Positions 34,843 to 45,443 of a stretch of 64,000 nt of DNA are shown here, piece after piece. Source of the stretch: Halictus rubicundus. Its lineage: Eukaryota > Arthropoda > Insecta > Hymenoptera > Halictidae. The position numbers and the translations under genes are program-made. A model generated the notes under the pieces. It made no database searches and was not told the DNA's origin. It was given only the letters and a program-made list of their open reading frames with translations. Every line of letters starts with the position of its first letter. Within the stretch, counting starts at the first letter, position 1. The stretch spans positions 558,001-622,000 of the forward strand of contig NW_027488625.1 in NCBI RefSeq assembly GCF_050948215.1, given 5' to 3'.

Positions 34843-36019
34843 ATGGAAAACCTATTTATCCCGGTCTCGGCACCGCCAACACCGGCTCCGACACCGCCAA
34901 CACCGGCCCCGACACCGCCAACACCGGCCCCGGCACCGCCAACACCGGTTTTGGCCCCAACACCGGCCCCGACACCCCCAACACCGGCCCCGGCACCGCC
35001 AACACCGGCCCCGGCACCGCCACCACCGGTTCCGGCCCCGGCACCGCCACCACCGGTTCCGGCCCCGGCACCGCCACCACCGGCCCCGGCACCGCCAACA
35101 CCGGTTTCGGCCCCAACACCGGCCCCGACACCCCCAACACCGGCCCCGGCACCGCCACCACCGGCCCCGGCTCCGCCAACACCGGCCCCGGCACCCCCAA
35201 CACCGGCTCAAGACGATCTTATGGTGAGTTACAGAAATTACGGTAATAATGCACAAATGGTTACACTTCACCGATTTTGATAAAATTTTCAATATGTTGT
35301 AAAACAACATTCTGAACAACTTTTTCCTATACATGTAACAGCCACTCAGCCTTAGTTTTTGAGATATTCACCATTATTTTTTAAACAGAATTACGTTACA
35401 TTATAGAATTTGCTAACAAGTGGAATTGGTGTTGATTTGGATTAGTTTTTTTTCGAGTGATCAACTCTGATGATTCTCACATTCAACAATATTCAACAAT
35501 ACAATATAAAGTGTTCACGCGGTATATAAAGATCGTTCGACGATCGTCGTGATGTACACTGTATATACAATGTATCTGTAGACATAGTTGTCGAGCAGCC
35601 GTACCACGCTGTATACGCACGCCACGGACGTACACTTATAGGCAAAATCCAATGTGGTAGTAGCTGCAGTTTTTCGTGAATATCTCAAAAACTAAAGCTG
35701 GCGATGTACTAAAAACGTCAAAATCGGTGAGGTGTAACCTTTTATGCTTGCACTCGTGCGGGCACGTGACATAGCTCGACATATTTGTTACTTTTAGTTT
35801 CATTAATGTACTTTTGATATGTTGCAGAAAAGAATCATGCGCGAGGTCAGGGAGCGCTTTTTTAAGCGCTTGGGTGGCAGTGGCCGACGAGGCAGAAGAG
35901 GGGCTGGACGAGGAAGCGGTCGAGGAAGGGGACGAGGGAGCGGTCGAGGGAACGGCCGATGGAACGGCGGTCGTGTTTTTAAGCGAGGGGGCAATACATA
36001 CCAATTTAGTTTTCAATAA
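34843..36019 (+). CDS. Two-exon gene: Pro-rich repeat plus Arg/Gly-rich tail
   Basis: Exon 1 (34843-35223) starts at ATG with MENLFIPVSAPPTP and runs through about 16 APxPPTP-type repeats to QDDLM, followed by a GTGAGT donor. Exon 2 (35828-36019) follows the acceptor GATATGTTGCAG. The join is phase 0 and gives about 190 residues. Exon 2 encodes a basic amphipathic stretch (KRIMREVRERFFKRL), an RG/GR-rich region (GRGSGRGRGRGSGRG) and NTYQFSFQ before TAA. AATAAA overlaps the stop. I recognise no family. RG-rich tails commonly bind RNA and Pro-rich repeats are usually disordered, so a disordered RNA-binding or structural protein is one possibility. The gene could also be a chance pairing of a GC minisatellite with an exon. 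Confidence 0.5.
34870..35212 (+). repeat. GC-rich minisatellite (ACCGGCCCCGGCACCGCCA type)
   Basis: Imperfect units of 15 to 21 bases, all multiples of three, repeat throughout exon 1 of the gene at 34843. Variation between units (CCAACA, CCACCA, GTTCCGG, GTTTTGG) keeps the frame open and changes mostly Thr, Pro, Ala and Val. Confidence 0.9.
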
Positions 36020-36020
36020 A
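36015..36020 (+). terminator. Polyadenylation signal overlapping a stop codon
   Basis: AATAAA begins at the second base of the last sense codon (CAA) of exon 2, so the 3' untranslated region would be very short. Confidence 0.5.
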
Positions 36021-37144
36021 AAATATATATATATGTAATTTCTCTAATTTAATTTCCTTCATTTTCCTTTGTGTTCCCCTTATAATTTTAAATTAATCGT
36101 TTAAATTTTATTGTCCGGAAATAATATTTAAAATTGTTTCTTATTTATTTTTTTATTTGTTTATTTTATTTTTTGGTTATAAAGGCTATAGCCTATAGTA
36201 GGAAAAAATAAAAGCCATTTTTCGGCGTTTTTTCCGTGAGAAACTAAGTTATAATTATCGTAGAAATATATTATGTAATATTAAACATTACTATGTTCAG
36301 AGAAGTATCGTCCAGACTTAAAAAATTCCGTAGTACAAAAACAAAAGTTATACTATGCAGGGTATATTCGAATATTATCGAAGATAATTTCAACGGTGTC
36401 GGTTGGTGCAATGGCTAAGGTCTCTGACTGCGTAATCGTTGAAGACTTTGGACCAGGTTCGAATCCCGCCCCGGGCCAATGCTTTTTTTTCGTTAATTAG
36501 TTCTTTTTTCAATTCCTAACCTTATGATTGTTATTACGTCATTGTAAAAACATTTTTTAACTATGTTTGAACTATTTGTTAATAATTTTTCGGAAAAATA
36601 TTTTTGGAGTACTTTCGGCCTTCAGTCATTTACGGGCTGTACTACTTATCTACTTAACATTTTTACATGGAATAAGTGCATCGACTTGAGCGCGACCAAC
36701 AAGTTGTTTTTTAAAGTGCCTTTTTTATTTGCTCTTATAATTCCTAGCAATTGCAATTTCTTTTAAATCTTTCTTGCACGTCATAAGGTAAACCAATTCT
36801 TCTAATTGCTAAAAGAAAAATCTGGTCGTTTGGTCCAATTTGAAAAAAGTTATACTGTTTTAAAGGGCGTTCGAACACTTTCGTGTGCCAGAGTGTACGT
36901 TACTTGCTCACCGCTTCACTGAGGAGTAGAAAAGTTGGGGACCTAAGCTGTATACACGTTGCGGCGTGCGATCACGGATGCATAGGTATACGGAGGATCC
37001 ATGTAGTAGTAGCGGTAGATTTTCACGAATATCTCGAAAACTATTCATTTGCGCCAAAAATGACACGTACATTTCGTGTTCAGCATGTCAAAACTAATAG
37101 AATGACGTTGGTCATCTATCGAACGGAGGGTCGGGGGCGGGGTG
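36020..37144. other. AT-rich stretch with a tRNA-like sequence
   Basis: Apart from the tRNA-like segment at 36399-36477 no gene was supported. Near 36827 a GGTCCAATTTGAAAAAAGTT phrase marks an old dispersed repeat also seen near 8997 and 20190. Near 37015 an AATATCTCGAAAACT phrase has relatives near 35340, 35675 and 55430. Confidence 0.45.
36399..36477 (+). tRNA. tRNA-Arg-like pseudogene or SINE head
   Basis: An A-box-like GGTGCAATGGCTAAGG and a perfect B-box GGTTCGAATCC (36456-36466) are spaced as in a tRNA, and a T-run terminator follows at 36483. The middle (TCTCTGACTGCG) resembles arginine tRNAs. However, the anticodon stem does not close, the T stem pairs at only three of five positions and the acceptor stem lacks a clear 5' partner. 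It is best read as a decayed tRNA gene or the head of a tRNA-derived SINE. Confidence 0.45.
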
Positions 37145-37435
37145 GGGCCCAAGTTTTGCCGATAAAAATTGTAATCTTATTGAAGATAGTCCAAACGATG
37201 TATTTCGATTCGTTTTCATCAGCATAAACTCTACAACTTATTCGTATTAATAACATTATCCGTATTCAAAATATAAAACTTTAAATTGTCGATAATGTTC
37301 GGTTATTCATCTGTTTACATTGTAGGCTGTTTGTCGGTCGCTGGTTTTTGAAGTTCCGAGCTTGAAGAGTCGCGAGATATCGGTGGGAGAAAACGACCAA
37401 TCCAATTACAACACTTCTTTAGCGTAGAATGTAAG
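37145..37435 (-). repeat. Third copy of the foldback inner repeat
   Basis: Read on the - strand it matches 25400-25680, the inner right arm of the foldback element: GAATGTAAGCAGATG near its left boundary, CGCGACTCTTC, and TCTACAACTTATTCG in reverse. It lacks the hAT-like outer arms, showing that the inner and outer parts of the foldback have separate histories. Confidence 0.7.
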
Positions 37436-37465
37436 CAGATGGAGCTTCCCTTTTTCAATAGTTAT

Positions 37466-37800
37466 TGTGGTGTCGCGTCGATCCCGGAATTGGGGAGAAT
37501 CGGCTCGCGACTGGGTAAGGTTTAACGGCGAATGAGTGTAATTTCAAACTCCGGAGAACTAGTCTTTATTTCTAAATGCAAGACTCGGCTTGCCTTCGGT
37601 AACTTCTAAACAGCTCGGTGTTTGAAGGAATTCGGTTCTCGATAGTTCTAGACAGCTCGGTGTACTAGACAGTTCGGTGTATCAGACAGTTCTGTGTATC
37701 AGACAGTTCTAGATCTTGTTACAATATTTCGGAATAAAGAAGGCTCGGATGTGGGTGTGGTCTTAGGAAGTTGTCTATGATAGCTTAGTTTCTTACGATA
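37466..37800 (-). repeat. Possible LTR remnant
   Basis: It begins TGTGGTGTCGCGTCG and on the - strand carries AATAAAGACTAG about 100 bases in, a layout like the LTR of Gypsy-like element 1. No matching CCACA end or second LTR was found, so this is tentative. Confidence 0.3.
37648..37711. repeat. Tandem repeat around AGACAGTTCGGTGTA
   Basis: Four units of about 17 bases (AGACAGYTCKGTGTAYY) end near 37711. It sits in the possible LTR remnant. Confidence 0.8.
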
Positions 37801-38513
37801 CTCTGCTAAGGGAGGTCGTGTACGACAAGACTCAAATCGATATTGTATGATATATTGATAAATTTTCATGTTTCTGGTATCTATTGTTGAATGTTTTTAT
37901 TTATTTGTTTGTTATGTCCATACAATCTACAAACGAGCCAACATGTAATACATACAATAGAAATATTGAATTAATATTATTTTTTCATAAATCACGATGC
38001 TGTTAAGAAGAAGAAGAATAAGAAGAATAAGAAGAATTAATTCCACATAAGAATTGCATCGTTTTGTCTTACGACACGGAAAAATGTACATGGAAACTTC
38101 TGAATTCTTGTCCATAATGACCTAAAAATGATTAGATGGAAGGTTCCCTGGCAGGAATGCTATGGCGTATCTATATCTTGTCCAATGAGACGAGACAGTA
38201 GACGTAAACATAGGCGCTCGAGTGCGACAGAGTTGAAGTTACCCTTGCAAGACGATTAGCAAAGGACGCACGCTGGGTGCTTCACTGCCTCGGTCTCGTT
38301 GGTCAGAGCATAGGTACGAATGCGCGGCCGATTGGATCAGAGTGCAAGGGACAGGCCTCGTTTCACGCGTACTTTCGGCTACAGTCGAGATATTGGCTAC
38401 AGCGGTCACACATACTATGTAGCGGGCGACGTCGAAGCCAAAACAATGGGACTACGGGCGCATCTGTGGTGGGGATAGGCATACCTAACGGTGGGCTTCT
38501 TAAGAATGGTGAC
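37801..38513. other. Non-coding stretch left of LTR element B
   Basis: AT-rich with a short AAG/AAT-rich run near 38012-38038; no gene was supported. A frame at 38277-38657 is open but has no domain I recognise. Confidence 0.4.
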
Positions 38514-39822
38514 TGTTACGTCCCGCGGCTCGCGTTTGGTTTTCTTCCCTTCCCCCTTTTGGGATCGCGAGATTTACCGCGGATCAAGACGCTAATTACC
38601 CGACTTCGGTCCACGCGGCGCGTACGTCCGTCGTATGACTCGGGATTCGCGATATAATGGCAAGTCCGGCACTTATCAGCGCTGCCCTATCGTCTCGCTG
38701 CTGCCGTCGACGGGGAGTTAGTCTATGGCCTTGGTCACACCGCTGGCGTTCACCTTCGCGTACAGCTTCTTCCTCGGGTCGCGGGCAGGTATTCGGGTGA
38801 CGTTGTGGATGACTGGTGGAAGGGTGATTGGCACCAGATCGTAACGTGGGCCAGTAGGGATGACCTGTGTGCGTGTACGCACAGGGACCCTGACTTCCTT
38901 TTGTGACTGTGGCTGCTGCTGCTGGGCAGGAGCTGGAGCTGGACCGGCGACGACTCGTATTCTCGCGGAACACACGGTTTCGCGGATTATACGCGGAGCG
39001 GAATAGATGCCGACGTACGGACTGAAGCGATAGTTGGACACGTCGGATTCGTACTCGCGAGCTAACCGCTTTAATTGATATTTTCGTCCGGCGCGGCGCG
39101 GCATGAAGAGCCTTTAGAACAACCACGAATTTACGATGCACTGTCTATTCATTCGGGAATCTTCCGTTATCGTGCCGAGACTGCCTGGTGGGCTCAGACA
39201 CACGCTAAGGGAAAGATTCAGTCTTATTTCGCGAGAAATTCCGTTCTTGCGCCGAGACAGCCTGGTGGGCTCAGACACGCAATCAGGGAACTTATTGATG
39301 ATATTTTAATTATTATGTCACGATGCTCTTCACTTCGCGTAGAACCGGAATGGGAATAATAAACACTGAGTTTAATAATAATACTTGTTTAATACGTGAA
39401 AAGGATAATACAAAGGTATAAGCAAACTAAAGATATAATTAATACGCGTGATACTGGTTAATGATATAAGCGGTAAAATACAATATGGAAGTAGTAGAAG
39501 CTATAAGACGCTTGATATAGTAACGCTTTGGAACGAAATTGCAAGATGTGAGCGCGACTGACCGGCGATCAGGCGCGAGCTTGCCTTTTTCTAGGGGCTA
39601 CACGGACCTTCTTCGCTCGGGGTCCGTGTGGGGCGAGTGTGACGCAACCGGGTATCAAGGTGGGGTTCGCTAGTACCTGATGACGTACTGTCGAGCGTCT
39701 TGGCGCGCTCGCGGATGGAAATGATGGGGAAGTAATAACTTATAATTAACTTATTTTCTACCTTAACCTATGATGCGTCGCGGGTGACGTCATCAACAAC
39801 ACGTCGGTCGTCCGACGTGACA
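38514..39822. mobile_element. LTR-like element B, 1.3 kb, with 5-bp target duplication
   Basis: It begins TGTTACGTC and ends GACGTGACA, with GTGAC on both sides (38509-38513 and 39823-39827). TG...CA ends plus a 5-bp duplication suit a solo LTR of the BEL/Pao or Copia type. It carries an internal duplication of about 80 bp (near 39150-39290, repeated GCCTGGTGGGCTCAGACAC) and one frame of 128 codons on -. No second copy is in the window, so LTR status is inferred from the ends alone. Confidence 0.6.
38718..39104 (-). CDS. Uncharacterised 128-codon ORF inside LTR-like element B
   Basis: It starts at ATG with MPRRAGRKYQLKRLAREYES, a strongly basic N-terminus, has a Pro/Ala/Gln low-complexity middle (APAPAQQQQPQSQ) and a C-terminal part with RYDLVPITLPPVI. 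I recognise no family. A second frame on the same strand (38596-39141) overlaps it, so coding status is uncertain. If element B is a solo LTR, an ORF inside it would be unusual; alternatively element B is a small transposon with this ORF as its only gene. Confidence 0.35.
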   Translation of the reverse strand: MPRRAGRKYQLKRLAREYESDVSNYRFSPYVGIYSAPRIIRETVCSARIRVVAGPAPAPAQQQQPQSQKEVRVPVRTRTQVIPTGPRYDLVPITLPPVIHNVTRIPARDPRKKLYAKVNASGVTKAID

Positions 39823-40500
39823 GTGACACTTTAAAAATGGCGAAATTAAAATGGTTTCAAGTGTACGCTGCGACATTGCCTTCTTTTTGACGGCAGACGA
39901 GCGGTTACGAGCAGCAACCGAGCAGCTGTACTTGTTGTCCTTACACCATGTACATATGCGACTGCCACATGATCTAATACAATTATGAATTGTTAGAGAA
40001 ATTCACTTCACGGACCTGTTTTTAAAAAATCGGACACTTCAAAATTGACGAAATTAAAATTATTTGAAGTGAACGCTGCACCGCGATACATAGCCTAGCA
40101 GCACGGTTGGCGCACGGTAGAAGCGGGCCCGGGAGGCTGTTAGGCCTATGGCCTCCCGGGCCCGGGTTCACTTGAAATAATTTAGTTTCGTCAATTTTGA
40201 AGTATCCACTTACTTAAAAACCGGGTCTGTAGAGGGGACACTTGGGGCTATAACCTCATTTTTTAAAATAATACAACGTTTATAATGTTCTTTAAACATT
40301 CTGAAGTGGGGGTTCGCAGAGTTTGTCCTAAAATTGAAACTTTCACGTAGCAACGAGAAAGAAAACAGGAAAAGAGGTCCGTATTTTATTCTATCAGTTT
40401 TATGTTTTCGCTATAAGCTTCCAAAAACTCATTTTCATCGGTGTGACAGTTCTGGTCTTATAATATAATGAAAAAAGGGTGACACGTATTTTTACGCGTC
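39823..40500. repeat. Palindromic dispersed repeat with strong central hairpin
   Basis: Arms near 40013-40075 and 40170-40235 are reverse complements with about 60 paired positions (shared CTTCAAAATTGACGAAA). At the centre, CGGGCCCGGGAGGC (40124-40137) and its perfect complement (40151-40164) flank a 13-base loop. Part of the unit recurs at 32290-32610 in opposite orientation. Confidence 0.65.
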
Positions 40501-41752
40501 TGTTACGTATGGAGACGTTCTCCACGTTTATTTCGATTAGAATTTCTAATCTCTTTTCTGAGAACGAAAAGCGTCCCAACAGGCCCCTTTTATTAACGAA
40601 AGATACTGTATGCCTTCTTTATACCAAAATCTCTAAACACTCCCTTCTGGCATCCGTTAATCAATATTCTGATAGGAAATCGCCCCGATAACCTTCATTA
40701 ACCCCTTTCAACGAAAATCTAACTGAGCCCTGCTTTTCATTAGAAGTGACAAAAAATGTGACTGTGACCCTACGCGATATCAAATCTTAAACAGAGTACC
40801 CCTTTCATTTTCAAGGTATATAAACCCATTCGTTTTCATCCTCTTCGGTTAGTCGAGAAGCGGTTCAGTCAAGAGTCAGACGCGGTTCAGTACTCGTGCA
40901 GTCACGTCGTGTCAAGTCTAGTGAGATCGGGTTAAAGTCCCTTTCGAATCAATTCGTAACCTTATAGATTCCGTCAGTTCGGTATATATTCTATTTGGCA
41001 TTCAACAATCGCTATCTAACCCCGCATTGCCAGTGCGTCAACACCGTGCAACATAGGTAAACAATTCCTCTAATTGTACATTTATTATATTCATTCGCGA
41101 CACAAACAACAACACTTGTAGTAATTACAATTCAGAATAAATTGTCTTGTTTGTTAACTCGCGTACCCTTAATTATAGCCTAAAATCCTAATATAATAAT
41201 TGAACGTTCCCACACGATACAATCTAACCGCTCGGATTGTATCAATTAAATTATATAGAAGTTACGAGGCTTACTAATACTTAAATTCGATTCAACGAAG
41301 ATTTCTCCAACCTAGTGGCTCCTCGATTTCGCATTGAGTGCGTCCACGAAATTATACCATCCTAGGCGGATCCCCGATTTCGCATTGGGTTCTTCCGCAT
41401 CCTAGCAGCTCCCTGATTTCGCATCAGGTGCGTCCGCGCTCTTATACAACCTCCTTTCGTATCGGGTTCGCCGCGTGTTCCCTAGTGACTCCTCGATTTC
41501 GCATCGGGTGCGTGCACGAAGTTTCATCCTCCTAGTAGCTCCTCGATTTCGCATCGGGTGCGTCTGCGTTTGACACCAACCTCCCAGAGGTTCCCTGATT
41601 TCGCATCAGGTGCGTCCTCGACGTCAACTATCCTCTAGCGGCTCTTCGATTTCGCATCGGGTGCGTCCGCTAACTAACAATTGAAACCATATTCCTGGGG
41701 TAAAAATCCCCTCGCCGGCCTCTCGCGCTGCTCATAGCCCTGGCTCGTAACA
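40501..41752 (+). mobile_element. Solo LTR, family A, copy A2
   Basis: It is 1252 bp, TGTTACGTATGGAGACG to CTCGTAACA, flanked by CGTC (40497-40500 and 41753-41756). It has the most expanded hairpin minisatellite (41311-41675) and contains the uninterrupted version of the site where the GC-rich element entered copy A1 (near 40660). Confidence 0.88.
41311..41675 (+). repeat. Hairpin minisatellite in LTR A2 (about eight units)
   Basis: Units of 40 to 50 bases mostly start CCTAG and carry a six-base stem around TTCGC. Stems in order: CTCGAT/ATTGAG, CCCGAT/ATTGGG, CCTGAT/ATCAGG, one damaged, CTCGAT/ATCGGG twice, CCTGAT/ATCAGG, TTCGAT/ATCGGG. Two stem positions show both-sided changes (C-G to T-A), so pairing is kept while sequence changes. 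Confidence 0.85.
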
Positions 41753-42540
41753 CGTCTGTAAAACCAACAATTTTTAAAACATCGAAAATCCATTGAGTTC
41801 GATTGATAGGTCATCATCATCGGTGAAGTAGTTTTTAAAATAATACAACATTTATAATGTTTTTCTCCCTTCGCCACGGCGACCGGGGTCGCTGAGTATT
41901 CTTCGCAAGAATATTTCGTGAAACCCCGGGCCGGGCCCGGTCGGCTCTACCATAGGATCCTCAGGGGTATGTGGGGAGTAAACGGTGCTGGGGTTCTGGT
42001 AGCTAACCCCCGTGGTGCGCGGCACTTGGCCTTTGTTGCGAGCATCTTGAGCGCCTCTCAAGTCTGTATGGCATAGGGAAAACGTGCCCCGTTCCCGGTC
42101 CTGGTGAAACCCGTCTTGTATGTGTCGACCCTAAGTCTCATCAAAATGGGATTTTCGCATCTGAATATGATCCCTTGCCAGTATCGCCAGATAAGGTGAG
42201 GCAGCACAAATTGACGGTAAAAAGTTACCCTCGGTCTGCCAGTACCGGATTAGTCAGATATAAAACCCGTCATGTTACCGGGGGCTAGAACTTTCTGTGA
42301 ACAATATTTTTTAGTGTTGGTGTCAATTTTTAAAACATAAACGCATGCTCTTCTGTGTAAAAAAAGAGATATTGTACATACATAGTACAAATTAAAAAGT
42401 ACTAACATAGCTATATTTCAGATGTTAGTTTTATTTCGGTATCTATTTCAGACGTTAAAACCACGTCTTGAAAAAGACGTCTTTAGGGGAGTCGTATCGT
42501 CGTCATTTATTTCAATAATTCATCATAGATTTGAAGATAC
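41753..42540. other. Non-coding stretch with repeat fragments
   Basis: No gene was supported. 42185-42260 is a fragment of the AGTTACCCTC repeat seen at 20640 and 21493. 42435-42490 (CAGACGTTAAAACCACGTCT, AAAGACGTCTTT) is a fragment of the GACGTC arrays of the element at 47576-56128. Confidence 0.5.
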
Positions 42541-44245
42541 GAATTTTGGCCACGAACTCGGCCGAATTCGCCACTGTGCGATGGCTGGCAACTTGAGGTT
42601 GTACTCACACCCGATGAGGAGCTTTCGTTGACACATGTTTAGAAAGTTAGGGGTCTTTACTGTGGACGATACCTTGTTCTTAAGGGATCTGGCCGCGGAG
42701 TGGGGATGGGCGAGGGTGTCTTCTAGGAGCGCGAGTGACTTCTCATTACTTATCGTGGAACCATCCGGAGACGTATTCGGCACTTTAAGTAATTTTGCGA
42801 GTGAATCGATCTGGGAGCAGGAGCAAGTGTGTGAAGTGAGAACAACATAATTCCACATCGTCATTCTTGTAATATTCAGACAAGTAAGTATTTTTATTGC
42901 TACTATTTGTTATCGTTCGTGTTTTTGCTTATGCTCTTCCGCTATATTTGTTACATTGATATAACTTCTCTTAATTTTCGTATATATCTCTTTTGTTACG
43001 TATGGAGACGTTTCTCCACGTTCATTTCGATTAGAAGTTCTAATCTCTTTTTCTGAGAACGAAAAGCGTCCCAACAGGCCCCTTGTTTAATGATTGTACT
43101 CCGGCTGGACGCAACTGGCACAAAGCATGGTTCAGTAACAGCACCGTACGATTTCCTAAATTGGAAATCTTCAAAACATCCCCTTCTGGAATGTTTTGTC
43201 AAGACAGTCTTTGATAGGAAACATCCTGGCTAACCCTTCGTTTTACCCCTATAAACAAAAGATCCAGCTGCAAACCTTAAATTCACTTGAAACGACAAAT
43301 ACGAGTACGCGACCGTAAAATAAAACAGATTCATTCCCCTCTCATTTTTAGGGTATATAAACCCATGAATTTTCATCCTCTTCGGTTAGTCGAGAAGCGG
43401 TTCAGAAGTGATTCGGTCGCGGTATAGTAATCGTGCAGTCACGTCGCGTTACACGCGTAAGAGTCAGTTCTAGTGAGATCGGGTAAAAGTCCCTTTCGAA
43501 TCAAACGTAACCTTATAGAATCCGTTAGTTCGTGTATATTCTATTTGTCTTTCAACAATCGCTCTCCGACCCCGCATTGCCAGTGCGTCAACACCGTGCA
43601 TCACTAGGTAACAATATCTCTAATTGTACACTTACCACATTCACTCGCGACACAGACAATTACACTTGTAACTATTCCAATTCAGAATAAATTGTCTTGT
43701 TTGTTAACTCGCGTAATCTACAACCCTTAATTATTGCCTAATATCCTAATCTAATAATTGAACGTTCCCACATGATACAATCTTACCGCTCGGATTGTAT
43801 CAATTGAATTATATATAAGTTACGAGGCTTACTAATCCTAATTCAAATCAACAAAGATTTCAATATTAACTAATAATAGAAACCATATTCCTGGGGTAAC
43901 AACCCCTCGCCGGCCTCTCGCGTTGCTCGCAGCCCTGGCTCGTAACACTTTAATTAATGTTTAAATTAGTATGTTTTCTTATAAACCATGCCACAGAAAT
44001 TTTGACTGTATTTTTCAATTCTAGGCAAGCAAACAATGGAAACTGCAACGTGGACGGTGGTTCAGTTCATCGAAGATGGCAGCATGGAGGCAGTGCCAAC
44101 AAAGTGGTTAGAGGGCGAAAATTGTTACTGGCCACCACTGCAACGGGGTCGTTTGATGACCGCAATAAAAAAAAATGGAGGCCAGTAACAATTTATGGAC
44201 CAAGTACAAGGTCAAGATTTTTAGAAACAGCACTTTCGGTAAGTT
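42541..44245 (+). pseudogene. Partial DUF4806-type copy split by a solo LTR
   Basis: This reverse-orientation copy of 7040-6030 contains the 5' untranslated exon (donor at 42884), intron 1, and coding exon 1 (ATG at 44036, donor at 44239). Coding exon 1 has one extra A in an A-run near 44170, shifting the frame before the NLW segment. Nothing matching exons 2 to 4 follows. The solo LTR A3 is inserted in intron 1. The unrelated sequence begins just after the donor (from about 44246), so the copy was truncated or captured at that point. Confidence 0.75.
42994..43947 (+). mobile_element. Solo LTR, family A, copy A3
   Basis: It is 954 bp, TGTTACGTATGGAGACG to CTCGTAACA, flanked by CTTT (42990-42993 and 43948-43951). 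It lacks the hairpin minisatellite entirely. The interrupted host sequence can be read in the intron 1 of the gene at 4891-7040. Confidence 0.88.
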
Positions 44246-45050
<805 letters not shown>

Positions 45051-45072
45051 CTATTTACTCATCATTTACTAC

Positions 45073-45443
45073 TTATACTCCCAGTTCCATTATCACAGGA
45101 TTATGATCTGAGCTTAGTTCGTGTAAAACCAGCATTTCGGAGATGTCTCGTATGTTTTTGTTTATGGCAATGTCTATTGTGGATGATGGTTGTCCATTAG
45201 TGGGATAGTGTGTGTGTTCATTGGGGAAGTGTATACTGCTATTATTGTTTGCAATGTAATTATATATTTTTCTTCCACTGCTATTCAGATTTGTATTGTT
45301 CCAAGCTGGGTGTCTTGCATTAAGGTCTCCAATTATTAGAACTTTGTTCCCTGTTTTCAGTAGATCATCAATCTCTTTTATTTTAAAGTGGTTCGAGGGG
45401 TTATTATATGCTCCTATTATGTATGAAATTGTACGAAACGACT
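45073..45443 (-). pseudogene. Jockey-type LINE endonuclease fragment
   Basis: On the - strand one frame reads through about 120 codons of an apurinic-type endonuclease: IIGAYNNPSNHF, the catalytic GDLNARHPAWNN block, SSTIDIAI and the closing SSDHNPVIMEL, then a stop. These are the conserved endonuclease motifs of LINE ORF2, and their wording fits the Jockey group. The N-terminal endonuclease part and all of the reverse transcriptase are absent. The uninterrupted frame suggests fairly recent origin. Confidence 0.82.

Noticed and set aside
34852..35334. Cys/Trp/Gly-rich frame on the - strand across the minisatellite
   Set aside because: Open only because the repeat unit length is a multiple of three; no start, splice or signal context, whereas the + strand has matching exon signals.
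36399..36477. Functional tRNA gene
   Set aside because: Anticodon, T and acceptor stems do not pair well enough.
41311..41675. Hairpin array as a CRISPR-like repeat-spacer structure
   Set aside because: The sequence between stems is itself repeated (CCTAG...GTGCGTCC), not unique spacers, and it lies inside an LTR.
42435..42490. GACGTC-rich fragment as an independent element
   Set aside because: Too short, with no terminal CCCAGATAGCAC; listed only as a fragment.
42523..42864. 113-codon frame on - (MTMWNYVVLTSHTC...) with a partial match at 6712-7043
   Set aside because: It lies antisense to the untranslated exon shared by the DUF4806-type copies, and the copy at 6712 is frameshifted; shared DNA explains the shared frame.
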